A DNA stretch of 64,000 bases, from positions 1 to 64,000 of the forward strand of contig CAYRES010000004.1 of the NCBI GenBank assembly GCA_964423425.1. Direction: 5' to 3'. The stretch comes from CAYRES01 sp964423425 (lineage in GTDB: Bacteria; Actinomycetota; Thermoleophilia; RBG-16-64-13). Each line of letters opens with the position of its first letter. Within the stretch, counting starts at the first letter, position 1. A program made the position numbers and the translations under genes. The notes under the pieces were generated by a model. The model was not told where the DNA came from. It was given only the letters and a program-made list of their open reading frames with translations, and searched no databases. Shown here piece by piece: positions 34,715 through 42,764 of the stretch.

Positions 34715-35947
34715 GTGAGAATTCGTTCAACAGTTCTTGTGGTCATTCTTATGTTGATTGCGGCGCTCTCGGTTGTTGTCGCCGGCTGCGGCGGAACCGA
34801 AGAGACAACTACTACCACTGCTGCCGGAGGCGACGAGACCACAACCACCGCGCCTTCCACAGGCGAAGTCATCGAGGTCAAGATCGCTGCTCAAGGTCCG
34901 TTCAGCGGGCAGCTTTCCAAGATCGGTCTCGACGCTCTTCAGGCCGTTGAGTTGGCGGTAGAAGAATTCAACGAGTCGCAGGACCAGATCAGGGTCACGG
35001 TTGAGGTGGGCGACGACGTGGCCGACCCGGCGAAATCAGCGTTGTTGGCTGAGAAGTTCGTCTCCGACGCGTTGGTGATGGGTGTCATCGGCCCCATGAA
35101 CAGCTCCGCCGGCCAATCGGCGCTCCCGGTGTTGGAGCCCGCCGGCCTGGCGCTGATCACCCAGTCGATGACGGCCGTCGAGCTCTCTCAGCAGGGCTAC
35201 GCCGTGTTTCACCGGATCTGCCCGCGTGACGACGCCCAGGGTGCCGGCATCGCCGGGATCATGGCCGTCGATGTGGGGGCCGAGAAGGTCTACATGATCG
35301 ACGACAAGAGCACCTACGGCCAGGGCCTGGCCGACGAGGTGGAAGGCCTGCTGCGCGACAAGTACGGCATCACCGAGATCCAGCGTGACCAGATCGGGCC
35401 CGACGACAAGGAGTTCTCGACGCTGATCACCAAGATCCGGGCCTTCGATCCGGATGTGTTCTTAGCCTGCATCCCCAGCCCGGCCCAGTATGCCGCCATC
35501 GCCAAGCAGATGCAGGCGGTGGGTTACCAGGTGCAGCTGGTCGGAGCCGATGCTGCAAACGACAAGGGTGAGTTCGTCGATGCCGCTGGCGATGCCACCG
35601 AGGGCACCCTCTTTACGTCGCTGGGGCCCATCGTGACGGCCTCCACCAACCCGGCCACCGTGGCTTTCGTGGAGAAGTACCTCGATCGTTTCGGTGAGCT
35701 TTCAATGTTCTCCGCGCAGAGCTATGAAGCGGCCAACGTGCTGCTCGACGCCATTGTGCGCGCCTACGAGGCCAATGGCGAAGTGACCCGTGAAGGTGTG
35801 CTCGAAGCGCTGAAGGCCACCAGCTACGACGGCGTTCTCGGCTTCACCATCGAGTTCACCGATCAGGGCGACCTTGCCTCCTCCGGTGTGTTCATCGGGC
35901 AAGTCAAGGACGGCGACTTCGTCTTGGTCAAAGAGGCGAACTTCTAG
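34715..35947 (+). CDS. livJ: Branched-chain amino acid-type ABC transporter, substrate-binding lipoprotein
   Basis: A 410-residue periplasmic-binding-protein-fold lipoprotein. Signal peptide with lipobox V-V-V-A-G-C (Cys25), a short Thr-rich tether, then the type I binding domain: I-G-P-M-N-S-S-A-G-Q near 125, P-A-G-L-A-L-I-T near 146, and F-S-A-Q-S-Y-E-A-A-N near 329. LivJ relatives bind Leu/Ile/Val but also amides, aromatic compounds or urea. GTG 34715 has AAGAAGGGGG upstream. A stem-loop follows the stop, so this gene is probably expressed above the permease genes. Confidence 0.92.
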   Translation: MRIRSTVLVVILMLIAALSVVVAGCGGTEETTTTTAAGGDETTTTAPSTGEVIEVKIAAQGPFSGQLSKIGLDALQAVELAVEEFNESQDQIRVTVEVGDDVADPAKSALLAEKFVSDALVMGVIGPMNSSAGQSALPVLEPAGLALITQSMTAVELSQQGYAVFHRICPRDDAQGAGIAGIMAVDVGAEKVYMIDDKSTYGQGLADEVEGLLRDKYGITEIQRDQIGPDDKEFSTLITKIRAFDPDVFLACIPSPAQYAAIAKQMQAVGYQVQLVGADAANDKGEFVDAAGDATEGTLFTSLGPIVTASTNPATVAFVEKYLDRFGELSMFSAQSYEAANVLLDAIVRAYEANGEVTREGVLEALKATSYDGVLGFTIEFTDQGDLASSGVFIGQVKDGDFVLVKEANF

Positions 35948-35981
35948 ACAGCAGCGCAGCAGGACTGTCGGCAAATCTACC

Positions 35982-36012
35982 GCGGGAGGAGGGGCTTCGC
36001 CGCTCCTCCCGC
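35982..36012 (+). terminator. Intercistronic stem-loop after livJ
   Basis: A 10-bp perfect stem (35982-35991 with 36003-36012) closes an 11-nt loop. Its place between binding-protein and permease genes fits an mRNA-stabilising or partially terminating element. Confidence 0.65.
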
Positions 36013-36038
36013 CCGAACCCTCGAACGGGGACGTGTAG

Positions 36039-36965
36039 ATGGGACAACTCATAACGCAGCAAGTGATCAATGGGCTGGCCCTGGGTTGCGTGTACGGTCT
36101 CGTGACCCTGGGCTATTCCATGGTATATGGCATCTTGGAGATGCTGAACTTCGCTCACGGTGAAGTGTTCATGATCGGGGGCATGATCGGGTTCTATATC
36201 CTGCAGGTCTTCCTCGGCCCGGCCGGCCTCAACGCTCCCGCAGCCTTGGTGCTTCTGCTGATGATGATCGGAGCCATGGCCGGCTGTTCGCTCTTGGGTA
36301 TGGGCATTGAGTTCATCGCCTACCGCCCCCTGCGCAAAGGGGGCGCCTCTCGACTGGCCGTGCTCATCACCGCCTTGGCCATGTCCATACTCCTACAGAA
36401 TCTCACCGCTCTCTTCCTGGGCACGCGGGCCAAGGACTACAGCACCTATCTGCTCATTCCCTCCGATTGGATCATCCGTCTGGGTACCATCACCATTACC
36501 GGCACCCAGGTCTTGATTATCTCCGTGACGATCATTTCCATGTTGGCAGTCGACCTTTTCGTGCGCCGCACCCGCTTCGGCAAGGCCATGCGGGCCACCA
36601 ACAATGACCGCGACGCCGCTCCCTTCATGGGCATCAGCGTGAATTTCATCGTCACCCTCACCTTCTTGGTGGGCTCGGCTCTTGCGGGTATAGGTGGAGT
36701 CCTCGTGGGTCTGTACTGGACTCAGGTGGACTTTTTCATGGGTTTTGCCGCCGGATTCAAGGCCTTCACGGCCGCAGTGCTCGGTGGTATCGGCAATCTG
36801 CGCGGGGCCATGCTGGGCGGGCTGCTTCTGGGTCTGGCCGAGAGCTTGGCCATCGCGTTTATCTCACCCACCTACAAGGATGCCATCGCCTTGGTCATTC
36901 TGGTGTTGGTGCTCTTGGTGAGGCCACAGGGTCTCTTGGGCGAGCAACTCCCGGTGAAAGTGTAG
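36039..36965 (+). CDS. livH: Branched-chain amino acid-type ABC transporter, permease LivH
   Basis: A 308-residue membrane protein with about eight helices. The opening Q-Q-V-I-N-G-L-A-L-G-C-V-Y-G-L, N-F-A-H-G-E near residue 37 and the coupling-helix segment G-K-A-M-R-A-T-N-N-D-R-D-A-A near 182 define LivH. G-G-I-G-N-L-R-G-A near 247 is also typical. It pairs with the LivM half encoded 8 nt downstream as part of the fused protein. Confidence 0.94.
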   Translation: MGQLITQQVINGLALGCVYGLVTLGYSMVYGILEMLNFAHGEVFMIGGMIGFYILQVFLGPAGLNAPAALVLLLMMIGAMAGCSLLGMGIEFIAYRPLRKGGASRLAVLITALAMSILLQNLTALFLGTRAKDYSTYLLIPSDWIIRLGTITITGTQVLIISVTIISMLAVDLFVRRTRFGKAMRATNNDRDAAPFMGISVNFIVTLTFLVGSALAGIGGVLVGLYWTQVDFFMGFAAGFKAFTAAVLGGIGNLRGAMLGGLLLGLAESLAIAFISPTYKDAIALVILVLVLLVRPQGLLGEQLPVKV

Positions 36966-36972
36966 GTGTGAC

Positions 36973-39774
36973 ATGACTGAGAACAGCACACCTCGCCTCG
37001 ATCCCTCCGGCTTGGGGGAAACCACCGAGGAGTTCATGGACAAGAAGACGTGGGGCCAACGTCTCTTGGAGACCACTCCCGCCCAAGGAGTGGCGACGGC
37101 TGCCGGCAAGGTGCCCCAGTGGGTATGGGCCCTCATATTCGCCGGGCTGGTGTTGGGCTATCCCCTTATGGTGGGCAACGCCTACTGGGTCCGCATCGGC
37201 GGCACGGTGGCTCTCTACGTCATCTTGGGTGTGGGGTTGAATATTGTAGCCGGTTACAGCGGTATGCTGGACATGGGATACACAGCCTTCTACGGCATGG
37301 GTGCCTACACCTATGCCATCCTGGCCTCACCCCACTTCGACATCCACCTCAACTTCTGGCTGATCCTGCCCATCTCCATGGCTGCCGCCATCGGCTTGGG
37401 AGTACTGATCGGTTCGCCTACCTTGCGGGTGCGGGGAGACTATTTGGCCATCGTCACCCTGTCACTGGGCAACATCTTCCAGATTCTGCTCAAGAATCTC
37501 GACCGTCCCGTCAACATCACCAATGGTCCCAACGGCATTGTCCGGGTGGATCCCCCTACCCTTTTCGGTTTCACCTTCACCACGGCCACCCAGTACTTCT
37601 ACCTGGTGCTGTTCTTTGCCGTGGTGGTGGTGGTGGCCATCTCGCGCCTGCGATTCTCTCGCACCGGCCGTGCCTGGGCCGGCATCCGTGACGACGAGAT
37701 CACCGCCTCCTGCATGGGTGTCTGGCGCCCCTACTACAAAGTGCTTGCTTACATCTCCGGGGCGGCGTTGGCCGGTCTGGCCGGAGGCGTGTTCGCCAGT
37801 TGGCAGAAGGGTGTGTTCCCGGAGAACTTCGGTATGGCCGAACTCATCGCCATCTACTGCATGGTGGTGATCGGTGGCGCCGGCAGTCCCAAAGGCGTCA
37901 TTCTGGGTTCCATATCTCTGGTGTTCCTCGGTGAGGTGCTCCGACCCTACGGTGTCTACCGCATGGTCATCTATGCCCTCATCCTGCTGCTCATGATGCG
38001 GTTCCGTCCCGCGGGCATTCTGAAAGAGAAGCCGCGCAAGAGCAAGAGTACAGTGGAAGAGGCCCTCGCCCAAGGAGGTCTGGCCGTCGCCACGGCCACG
38101 ACGGGCGGCGGCGGGTCAGGCAGACCATCGCAGATGGTCCAGGCCACCGCTGTGTCGGAGAGGAAGAGAAGCATCAAGGAGTCGGCGGGCAAAGAGGCCT
38201 CGTCTGCTTCTGCGCCGGCCCCGCCTGCCGCAGCGAAGGACGGTGAGGTGCTGCTCAAGATCGAGGATCTCTCCAAGGCCTTCGGCGGTGTGGTGGCCGT
38301 CGCCGACGTCTCCTTCGACGTGAAGCAGGGCGAGATCCTGGGTGTCATCGGTCCCAATGGAGCGGGCAAGACCACCGTGTTCAATCTCATCACCGGTATC
38401 TACAAGCCCGACGCCGGCAAGGTGACCTTCCAGGGGCAGGACATCACCGGTCTGCGTTCAGACAAGGTGGCCAGGGTGGGCTTGGGCCGCACCTTCCAGA
38501 ACATCCGTACCTTCAACCTGCTGTCCGTGCTGGACAACGTGATGGCCGGTGCCCATCCGCAGCTGAAGGGCGGGGTGTGGGCCGGCATCGTCAGGCCTCC
38601 GGGCATACGCCGGGCGGAGAAGCAGGCCGAGCTGCGTGCCATTCGTAACCTGGCCTTTTTCAACCGGCCATTGGCCGAGAGAAAAGACGAGTTTGTGACC
38701 TCACTCAACTACGCCGACCGCCGTCGGGTGGAGATCTCCCGGGCCATGATGCTGGCGCCGAAGATCCTGCTGCTGGACGAGCCGGCCGCCGGCATGAACC
38801 CAACCGAAGTGGAGGAAATCACCGCCCAGATACAGCATCTGCGCGATGAGGGCTTCACCATCATCTTGGTGGAGCACCAGATGCCGGTGGTCATGGGTGT
38901 GTCTGACCGCATCGTGGTTATGAACAAGGGCGAGGTTCTCACCGAAGGTACACCGGCAGAGATACAGGCCAACGAAGAGGTCATCAAAGCCTACTTGGGA
39001 GTCCAGCACGAGGTGTGTGCAGATACCGGTCCCAAGCGGGAGTCGTTGGTCAAGGGTGAACCTCTGTTGTCCTTGAAGGGTGTGGGTGCCAGCTACGGAG
39101 CCGTGCGGGTGCTCTCCGGGGTGGATTTGGACGTGTACCGAGGTGAGATTGTCTGCCTCTTGGGGGCAAATGCCGCCGGCAAGAGCACCACGATAAAGAC
39201 CATCTTGGGCAACGTGCGGGCCAATGCAGGCACCATCACCTTCCAGGATGAGCCCATCCAGAAGGCCTCCACGGTCAACATCATCAAGAACGGCATCGGT
39301 GTGGTGCCGGAAGGCCGGCGCATCTTCTGGCGGCTTAGCGTGGAGGAGAACTTGGAGATGGGAGCCTTCAGCTCCTCGCGAGACGCAGCCAAGATCAAGC
39401 GCGGCAAGGAACGGGCCTTCGAGCAGTTCCCCATCCTTTATGAGCGCCGCAACCAGAAGGGCGGCACGCTCTCCGGCGGTGAGCAGCAGATGCTGGCCAT
39501 CGCCCGGGCGCTCATGAACGAGCCCACACTCCTGCTGCTGGACGAGCCCTCCATGGGTCTGTCCCCCGTCCTGGTGCAGCAGATCATGGACATCGTGGTG
39601 CAGATCAACGAGGAGTGGGGCACCACTATCTTCATGGTTGAGCAGAACGCCAACGAAGCTCTCAAGATTGCCGATCGGGGCTACGTGCTCCAGAACGGCC
39701 GCATCGTGATCACCGACTTGGCCTGCAACCTCTTGGCCGACGACGCCATGAAGGAAGCGTACCTGGGTGGTTGA
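36973..39774 (+). CDS. livM-livG-livF: LivM-LivG-LivF fusion: permease and both ATPases in one polypeptide
   Basis: An unbroken 933-residue protein. Residues about 45-355 are LivM (G-Y-S-G-M-L-D-M-G-Y near 95; A-W-A-G-I-R-D-D-E near 236). A Ser/Ala/Pro linker (about 360-415) leads to LivG, with Walker A at 460-467 (G-P-N-G-A-G-K-T), G-R-T-F-Q-N and L-L-L-D-E-P-A-A-G. LivF starts near 690 with Walker A G-A-N-A-A-G-K-S-T at 731-739, signature L-S-G-G-E-Q and L-L-L-D-E-P-S. The LivG signature is L-N-Y-A-D-R, lacking the usual glycine, so of the two composite sites one looks canonical (LivG Walker A with LivF signature) and the other degenerate. With LivH and LivJ it completes the transporter. 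Confidence 0.95.
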   Translation: MTENSTPRLDPSGLGETTEEFMDKKTWGQRLLETTPAQGVATAAGKVPQWVWALIFAGLVLGYPLMVGNAYWVRIGGTVALYVILGVGLNIVAGYSGMLDMGYTAFYGMGAYTYAILASPHFDIHLNFWLILPISMAAAIGLGVLIGSPTLRVRGDYLAIVTLSLGNIFQILLKNLDRPVNITNGPNGIVRVDPPTLFGFTFTTATQYFYLVLFFAVVVVVAISRLRFSRTGRAWAGIRDDEITASCMGVWRPYYKVLAYISGAALAGLAGGVFASWQKGVFPENFGMAELIAIYCMVVIGGAGSPKGVILGSISLVFLGEVLRPYGVYRMVIYALILLLMMRFRPAGILKEKPRKSKSTVEEALAQGGLAVATATTGGGGSGRPSQMVQATAVSERKRSIKESAGKEASSASAPAPPAAAKDGEVLLKIEDLSKAFGGVVAVADVSFDVKQGEILGVIGPNGAGKTTVFNLITGIYKPDAGKVTFQGQDITGLRSDKVARVGLGRTFQNIRTFNLLSVLDNVMAGAHPQLKGGVWAGIVRPPGIRRAEKQAELRAIRNLAFFNRPLAERKDEFVTSLNYADRRRVEISRAMMLAPKILLLDEPAAGMNPTEVEEITAQIQHLRDEGFTIILVEHQMPVVMGVSDRIVVMNKGEVLTEGTPAEIQANEEVIKAYLGVQHEVCADTGPKRESLVKGEPLLSLKGVGASYGAVRVLSGVDLDVYRGEIVCLLGANAAGKSTTIKTILGNVRANAGTITFQDEPIQKASTVNIIKNGIGVVPEGRRIFWRLSVEENLEMGAFSSSRDAAKIKRGKERAFEQFPILYERRNQKGGTLSGGEQQMLAIARALMNEPTLLLLDEPSMGLSPVLVQQIMDIVVQINEEWGTTIFMVEQNANEALKIADRGYVLQNGRIVITDLACNLLADDAMKEAYLGG

Positions 39775-39797
39775 TGTGTAGGTATCCACAGGAACGG

Positions 39798-39835
39798 GGT
39801 GAGGCGGTGGCGGCACTCGGCACCACCGCCTCACC
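39798..39835 (+). terminator. Hairpin terminator of the liv operon
   Basis: A perfect 13-bp stem (39798-39810 with 39823-39835) encloses a 12-nt loop, 23 nt after the liv fusion stop. Confidence 0.75.
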
Positions 39836-39937
39836 GCTCTGTATCGGTTGTGGGTTGTCCATGCCCTCCGGCGGCGGAACCTGGCCCGGTCTCAGGGGCC
39901 TGTGCGAGCCGCCCCCGTCCTCCAGACCACACGTGTG

Positions 39938-39971
39938 ACACAGTCACGGCCGGCGCCGGCCGTGACTGTGT
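39938..39971. repeat. 34-bp perfect palindrome upstream of tryptophanase
   Basis: Arms 39938-39954 and 39955-39971 are fully complementary with no spacer. It could be a second terminator for the liv operon or an operator/cruciform ahead of the tryptophanase gene. Confidence 0.85.
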
Positions 39972-40046
39972 GCACCTCGATGCCGGTCGCGAGCGGAGCG
40001 CGCGGGAATCGCGCGCCGCGATGATCCAAGACAAGAGGAGACCGCC

Positions 40047-41426
40047 GTGGCGGACTATCCCTTTGAGCCATTTCGCATCAAGGTCGTTGAACCCATCCGG
40101 CCGAACACCGCGGAAGAGCGCACGCGTATCTTGCGGGAGGCCGGCTACAATCTGTTCGCGGTGCGGGCGGAAGACATACTCATCGACCTGTTCACGGATT
40201 CCGGCACCACCGCCATGAGTGACGGCCAATGGGCGGGAATGATGCAGGGGGATGAGGCCTACGCGGGCTGTCGTAACTACTATCATCTCGAGGAGGTGCA
40301 ACGCAGCATCTTCGGTATGCCCTACTTTGTCCCCACTCATCAGGGGAGGCCGGCCGAGACCATGCTCATGGATCTCACCATCAGTGAGGGCGATGTGATT
40401 CCCAACAACATGCACTTCGACTCCACCGAAGCGAATGTCGTGGTACGTGGTGGCAAAGCGATGAACCTGGCCATCGACGAGGCCTGGGATCCCCAAGCTC
40501 ACCATCCCTTCAAGGGGAACATGGATATCGCGAAACTCCGCCGGTGTATCGAGGAGACAGGAGTGGAGAGCATACCCTTCGTCATGATCACGGTCACGAA
40601 CAACACCGGGGCGGGCCAGCCGGTGTCGATGGAGAACATTCGAGCCGTCAAGGAGGTGGCGGAGGAATTCGGGCTTCCCCTCTGGTTTGATGCCGCCCGC
40701 TACGCGGAGAATGCCTACTTCGTCAAGGTACGGGAGCCTGGCTACGAGCACAAGAGTCCGGTTGAGATCGCCCAGGAGATGTTCGCGCTTGCCGATGGGT
40801 TTGTGATGAGCTGCAAGAAGGACGGCCTGGTGAACATCGGAGGTCTGTTCGGTACGAGAGACGCAGAACTGTTCGAGCGGGCCAAGGTTCTCATGATCCT
40901 GAGAGAAGGCTTTCTCACCTACGGAGGACTTGCCGGGCGAGACTTGGAGGCATTGGCGCGGGGCCTCATGGAAGGCGTGGACGAGAGCTACCTCGCCTAC
41001 CGCATCGAACAGACGAAGTATCTGGGCGACCGGCTGAGCGAGGCGGGAGTGCCTATCTTCGAGCCGGTGGGCGGCCATGCCGTCTATCTCGATATGAAGC
41101 GCTTTCTGCCCCACATACCCCAGAACCTGTTCCCCGGCGTGGCGTTCACGGCTAGGCTTTACGTTGAGGCCGGCGTGCGCGCAGTCGAACTCGGTTCGCT
41201 CGCCTTCGCCCACCCCGACCCGACGACCGGCGAGATGAGGTATCCCGCGCTGGAACTGGTGCGGTTGGCTCTGCCGCGGCGCGTCTACACGCAGAAGCAC
41301 GTGGACTATGTCGCCGACGCCATCGTGAAGATCTACGAGGAGAGAGAGAAGCTGGAGGGGCTGGAGCTCCTGTGGGAGGCTCCGTTGATGAGGCACTTCA
41401 CCGCGAAGCTGGCGCCGGTCTCGTAG
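40047..41426 (+). CDS. tnaA: Tryptophanase (beta-eliminating lyase)
   Basis: A 459-residue PLP lyase of the tryptophanase/tyrosine phenol-lyase family; tryptophanase splits tryptophan to indole, pyruvate and ammonia. A-M-S-D-x-Q-W-A-G-M-M near 57, the PLP lysine in S-C-K-K-D (K258), and Y-G-G-L-A-G-R-D are family motifs. Two positions separate the enzymes: tyrosine phenol-lyase has Thr and Arg where tryptophanase has Asp and a hydrophobic residue; here D125 and L382 favour tryptophanase. GTG 40047 follows AAGAGGAG. A strong terminator follows. I found no TnaC-like leader peptide. The I-G-G-L-F-G region resembles TPL more, so substrate is not certain. Confidence 0.87.
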   Translation: MADYPFEPFRIKVVEPIRPNTAEERTRILREAGYNLFAVRAEDILIDLFTDSGTTAMSDGQWAGMMQGDEAYAGCRNYYHLEEVQRSIFGMPYFVPTHQGRPAETMLMDLTISEGDVIPNNMHFDSTEANVVVRGGKAMNLAIDEAWDPQAHHPFKGNMDIAKLRRCIEETGVESIPFVMITVTNNTGAGQPVSMENIRAVKEVAEEFGLPLWFDAARYAENAYFVKVREPGYEHKSPVEIAQEMFALADGFVMSCKKDGLVNIGGLFGTRDAELFERAKVLMILREGFLTYGGLAGRDLEALARGLMEGVDESYLAYRIEQTKYLGDRLSEAGVPIFEPVGGHAVYLDMKRFLPHIPQNLFPGVAFTARLYVEAGVRAVELGSLAFAHPDPTTGEMRYPALELVRLALPRRVYTQKHVDYVADAIVKIYEEREKLEGLELLWEAPLMRHFTAKLAPVS

Positions 41427-41487
41427 GGAGCGGGGTTCTCGTGTTCAACCACAGAGTTCGTACACGTACGCGAAGACTGGGACGGGG

Positions 41488-41525
41488 CGACGGGGAAGGG
41501 AGGCGCTGGCCTCCCTTCCCCGTCG
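41488..41525 (+). terminator. Very strong hairpin terminator after tryptophanase
   Basis: A perfect 17-bp stem (41488-41504 with 41509-41525) with a GCTG loop. The next gene begins 30 nt later. Confidence 0.82.
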
Positions 41526-41554
41526 CCGCCGATCGCTTCGATCAGAAGAACGAG

Positions 41555-42694
41555 ATGTTCAAGCGCGGTCTGTGGGATCCAGAGGCGGTCACCCTGACCG
41601 ACCGTTTCCAGGAACTTGTCTACCAGGAACGGCCGGGGTATGACAAGTTGGCCTACTCACTGCAGTCGGCCGCGTGGAACACCGAGGATGCCTTTGGATA
41701 CGAAGAAGCGACAGGCAGTCCGCTTGCCCTTTACTCCTGGACACCCCAGGAAGGTCGGCCGCGGCAGTGCGCCGTGACCGGCCGCCCCGTGCGGGAAGAT
41801 CCGGAAAGAATGAGCCGGGTGGTGAAGAAGGCCGCCCGTTTGTACGGGGCCGACTTGGTGGGCATCACTCGTGTTCATGAGAGCTGGGTATATTCACACA
41901 GCTACAACAAGTTCTCCAGAAGGCATGAACCGCTCGAACTCCCCGAGGGCTGCACCACGGCCGTGGTCATGGCGTGGGCCATGGATTTTGATGCGATACG
42001 CACGTCACCCACCGCCGTGGCCGGTGCCGGGACCGGAGTGGGGTACAGCAGAATGGCTTTCTCGGCCAACCTGCTGGCGACATTCATCCGCGCACTCGGG
42101 TACACGGCTGTACCGTGCGGCAACGACACTGCTCTTAGCATACCGCTCGCCATGGCGGCCGGGCTTGGGGAGACAAGCCGCATGGGTCTTCTCATCACCG
42201 AGAAGTACGGCCCGCGGGTGCGGCTGGCCAAGGTGTTCACCGACCTCCCTCTCCTCTCCGACTCGTACAGGCCCTTTGGGGTGACCGAGTTCTGCCGTGT
42301 GTGCATGACCTGTGCCCGGCACTGCCCATCGCAGGCGATCAGCGAGGGAGAGATGACCACCGAAGGGCCCAACCTGTCGAGCCACCATGGTCCCTTGAAG
42401 TGGTATGTGGACGGATTCAAGTGTTACTCGTATTGGGCGCGTAATCGCATGGACTGCTCCGTGTGTATTCGCGTGTGCCCCTTCAACAAGAAGGAGGGCC
42501 GGCTCCACGATGCGGTGAGGGCCGCCATCAGGTACGCTCCGGCGTTCAATCCCCTCATTGTGCGGGGAGACCAGGCTCTTGGTTATGAGAAGGCTCTGCG
42601 GGTGCGCGAGTTCTTCGAGGACTCCCCCGTTACCCGGTCGAACGGTGCCACCATGGTGCCGGCAAAGAACCAGATTACCTCTCACCCGCGATGA
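41555..42694 (+). CDS. Reductive-dehalogenase-like corrinoid iron-sulfur protein, cytoplasmic
   Basis: A 379-residue protein resembling RdhA. G-E-T-S-R-M-G-L-L-I-T and K-V-F-T-D-L-P-L are RdhA core motifs. Two [4Fe-4S] sets are visible: C247-x2-C250-x2-C253-x3-C257-P, and C290-x10-C301-x2-C304-x3-C308-P. There is no Tat signal and no RdhB anchor gene, so it is likely cytoplasmic, unlike respiratory RdhA. QueG, a distant relative, is a less likely reading because the second cluster spacing and W-Y-V-D-G-F-K-C segment are RdhA-like. ATG 41555 is the only start beyond the terminator; its ribosome site (AGAAG) is weak. Substrate unknown. Confidence 0.75.
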   Translation: MFKRGLWDPEAVTLTDRFQELVYQERPGYDKLAYSLQSAAWNTEDAFGYEEATGSPLALYSWTPQEGRPRQCAVTGRPVREDPERMSRVVKKAARLYGADLVGITRVHESWVYSHSYNKFSRRHEPLELPEGCTTAVVMAWAMDFDAIRTSPTAVAGAGTGVGYSRMAFSANLLATFIRALGYTAVPCGNDTALSIPLAMAAGLGETSRMGLLITEKYGPRVRLAKVFTDLPLLSDSYRPFGVTEFCRVCMTCARHCPSQAISEGEMTTEGPNLSSHHGPLKWYVDGFKCYSYWARNRMDCSVCIRVCPFNKKEGRLHDAVRAAIRYAPAFNPLIVRGDQALGYEKALRVREFFEDSPVTRSNGATMVPAKNQITSHPR

Positions 42695-42764
42695 GCGAAT
42701 GATCCGAGGAAGCCGCACAGAGGGCCGAAGGTCGGTTTCACCGTCGGACGGCGGAGGCTTGGGT

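Noticed and set aside
39972..40046. TnaC-like leader peptide before tryptophanase
   Set aside because: No short frame with a tryptophan codon and stop in the right place is seen.
39831..41396. 521-codon open frame antisense to tryptophanase
   Set aside because: It has no recognisable domain and its composition is that of a codon-reversed high-GC gene; the opposite strand encodes a complete tryptophanase with a ribosome site.
40047..41426. Tyrosine phenol-lyase as the identity of the beta-eliminating lyase
   Set aside because: The diagnostic Thr and Arg of that enzyme are Asp125 and Leu382 here, as in tryptophanase.
41555..42694. Epoxyqueuosine reductase (QueG)
   Set aside because: The second cluster spacing C-x10-C-x2-C-x3-C and the K-V-F-T-D-L-P-L context fit RdhA better; kept as a lesser alternative.
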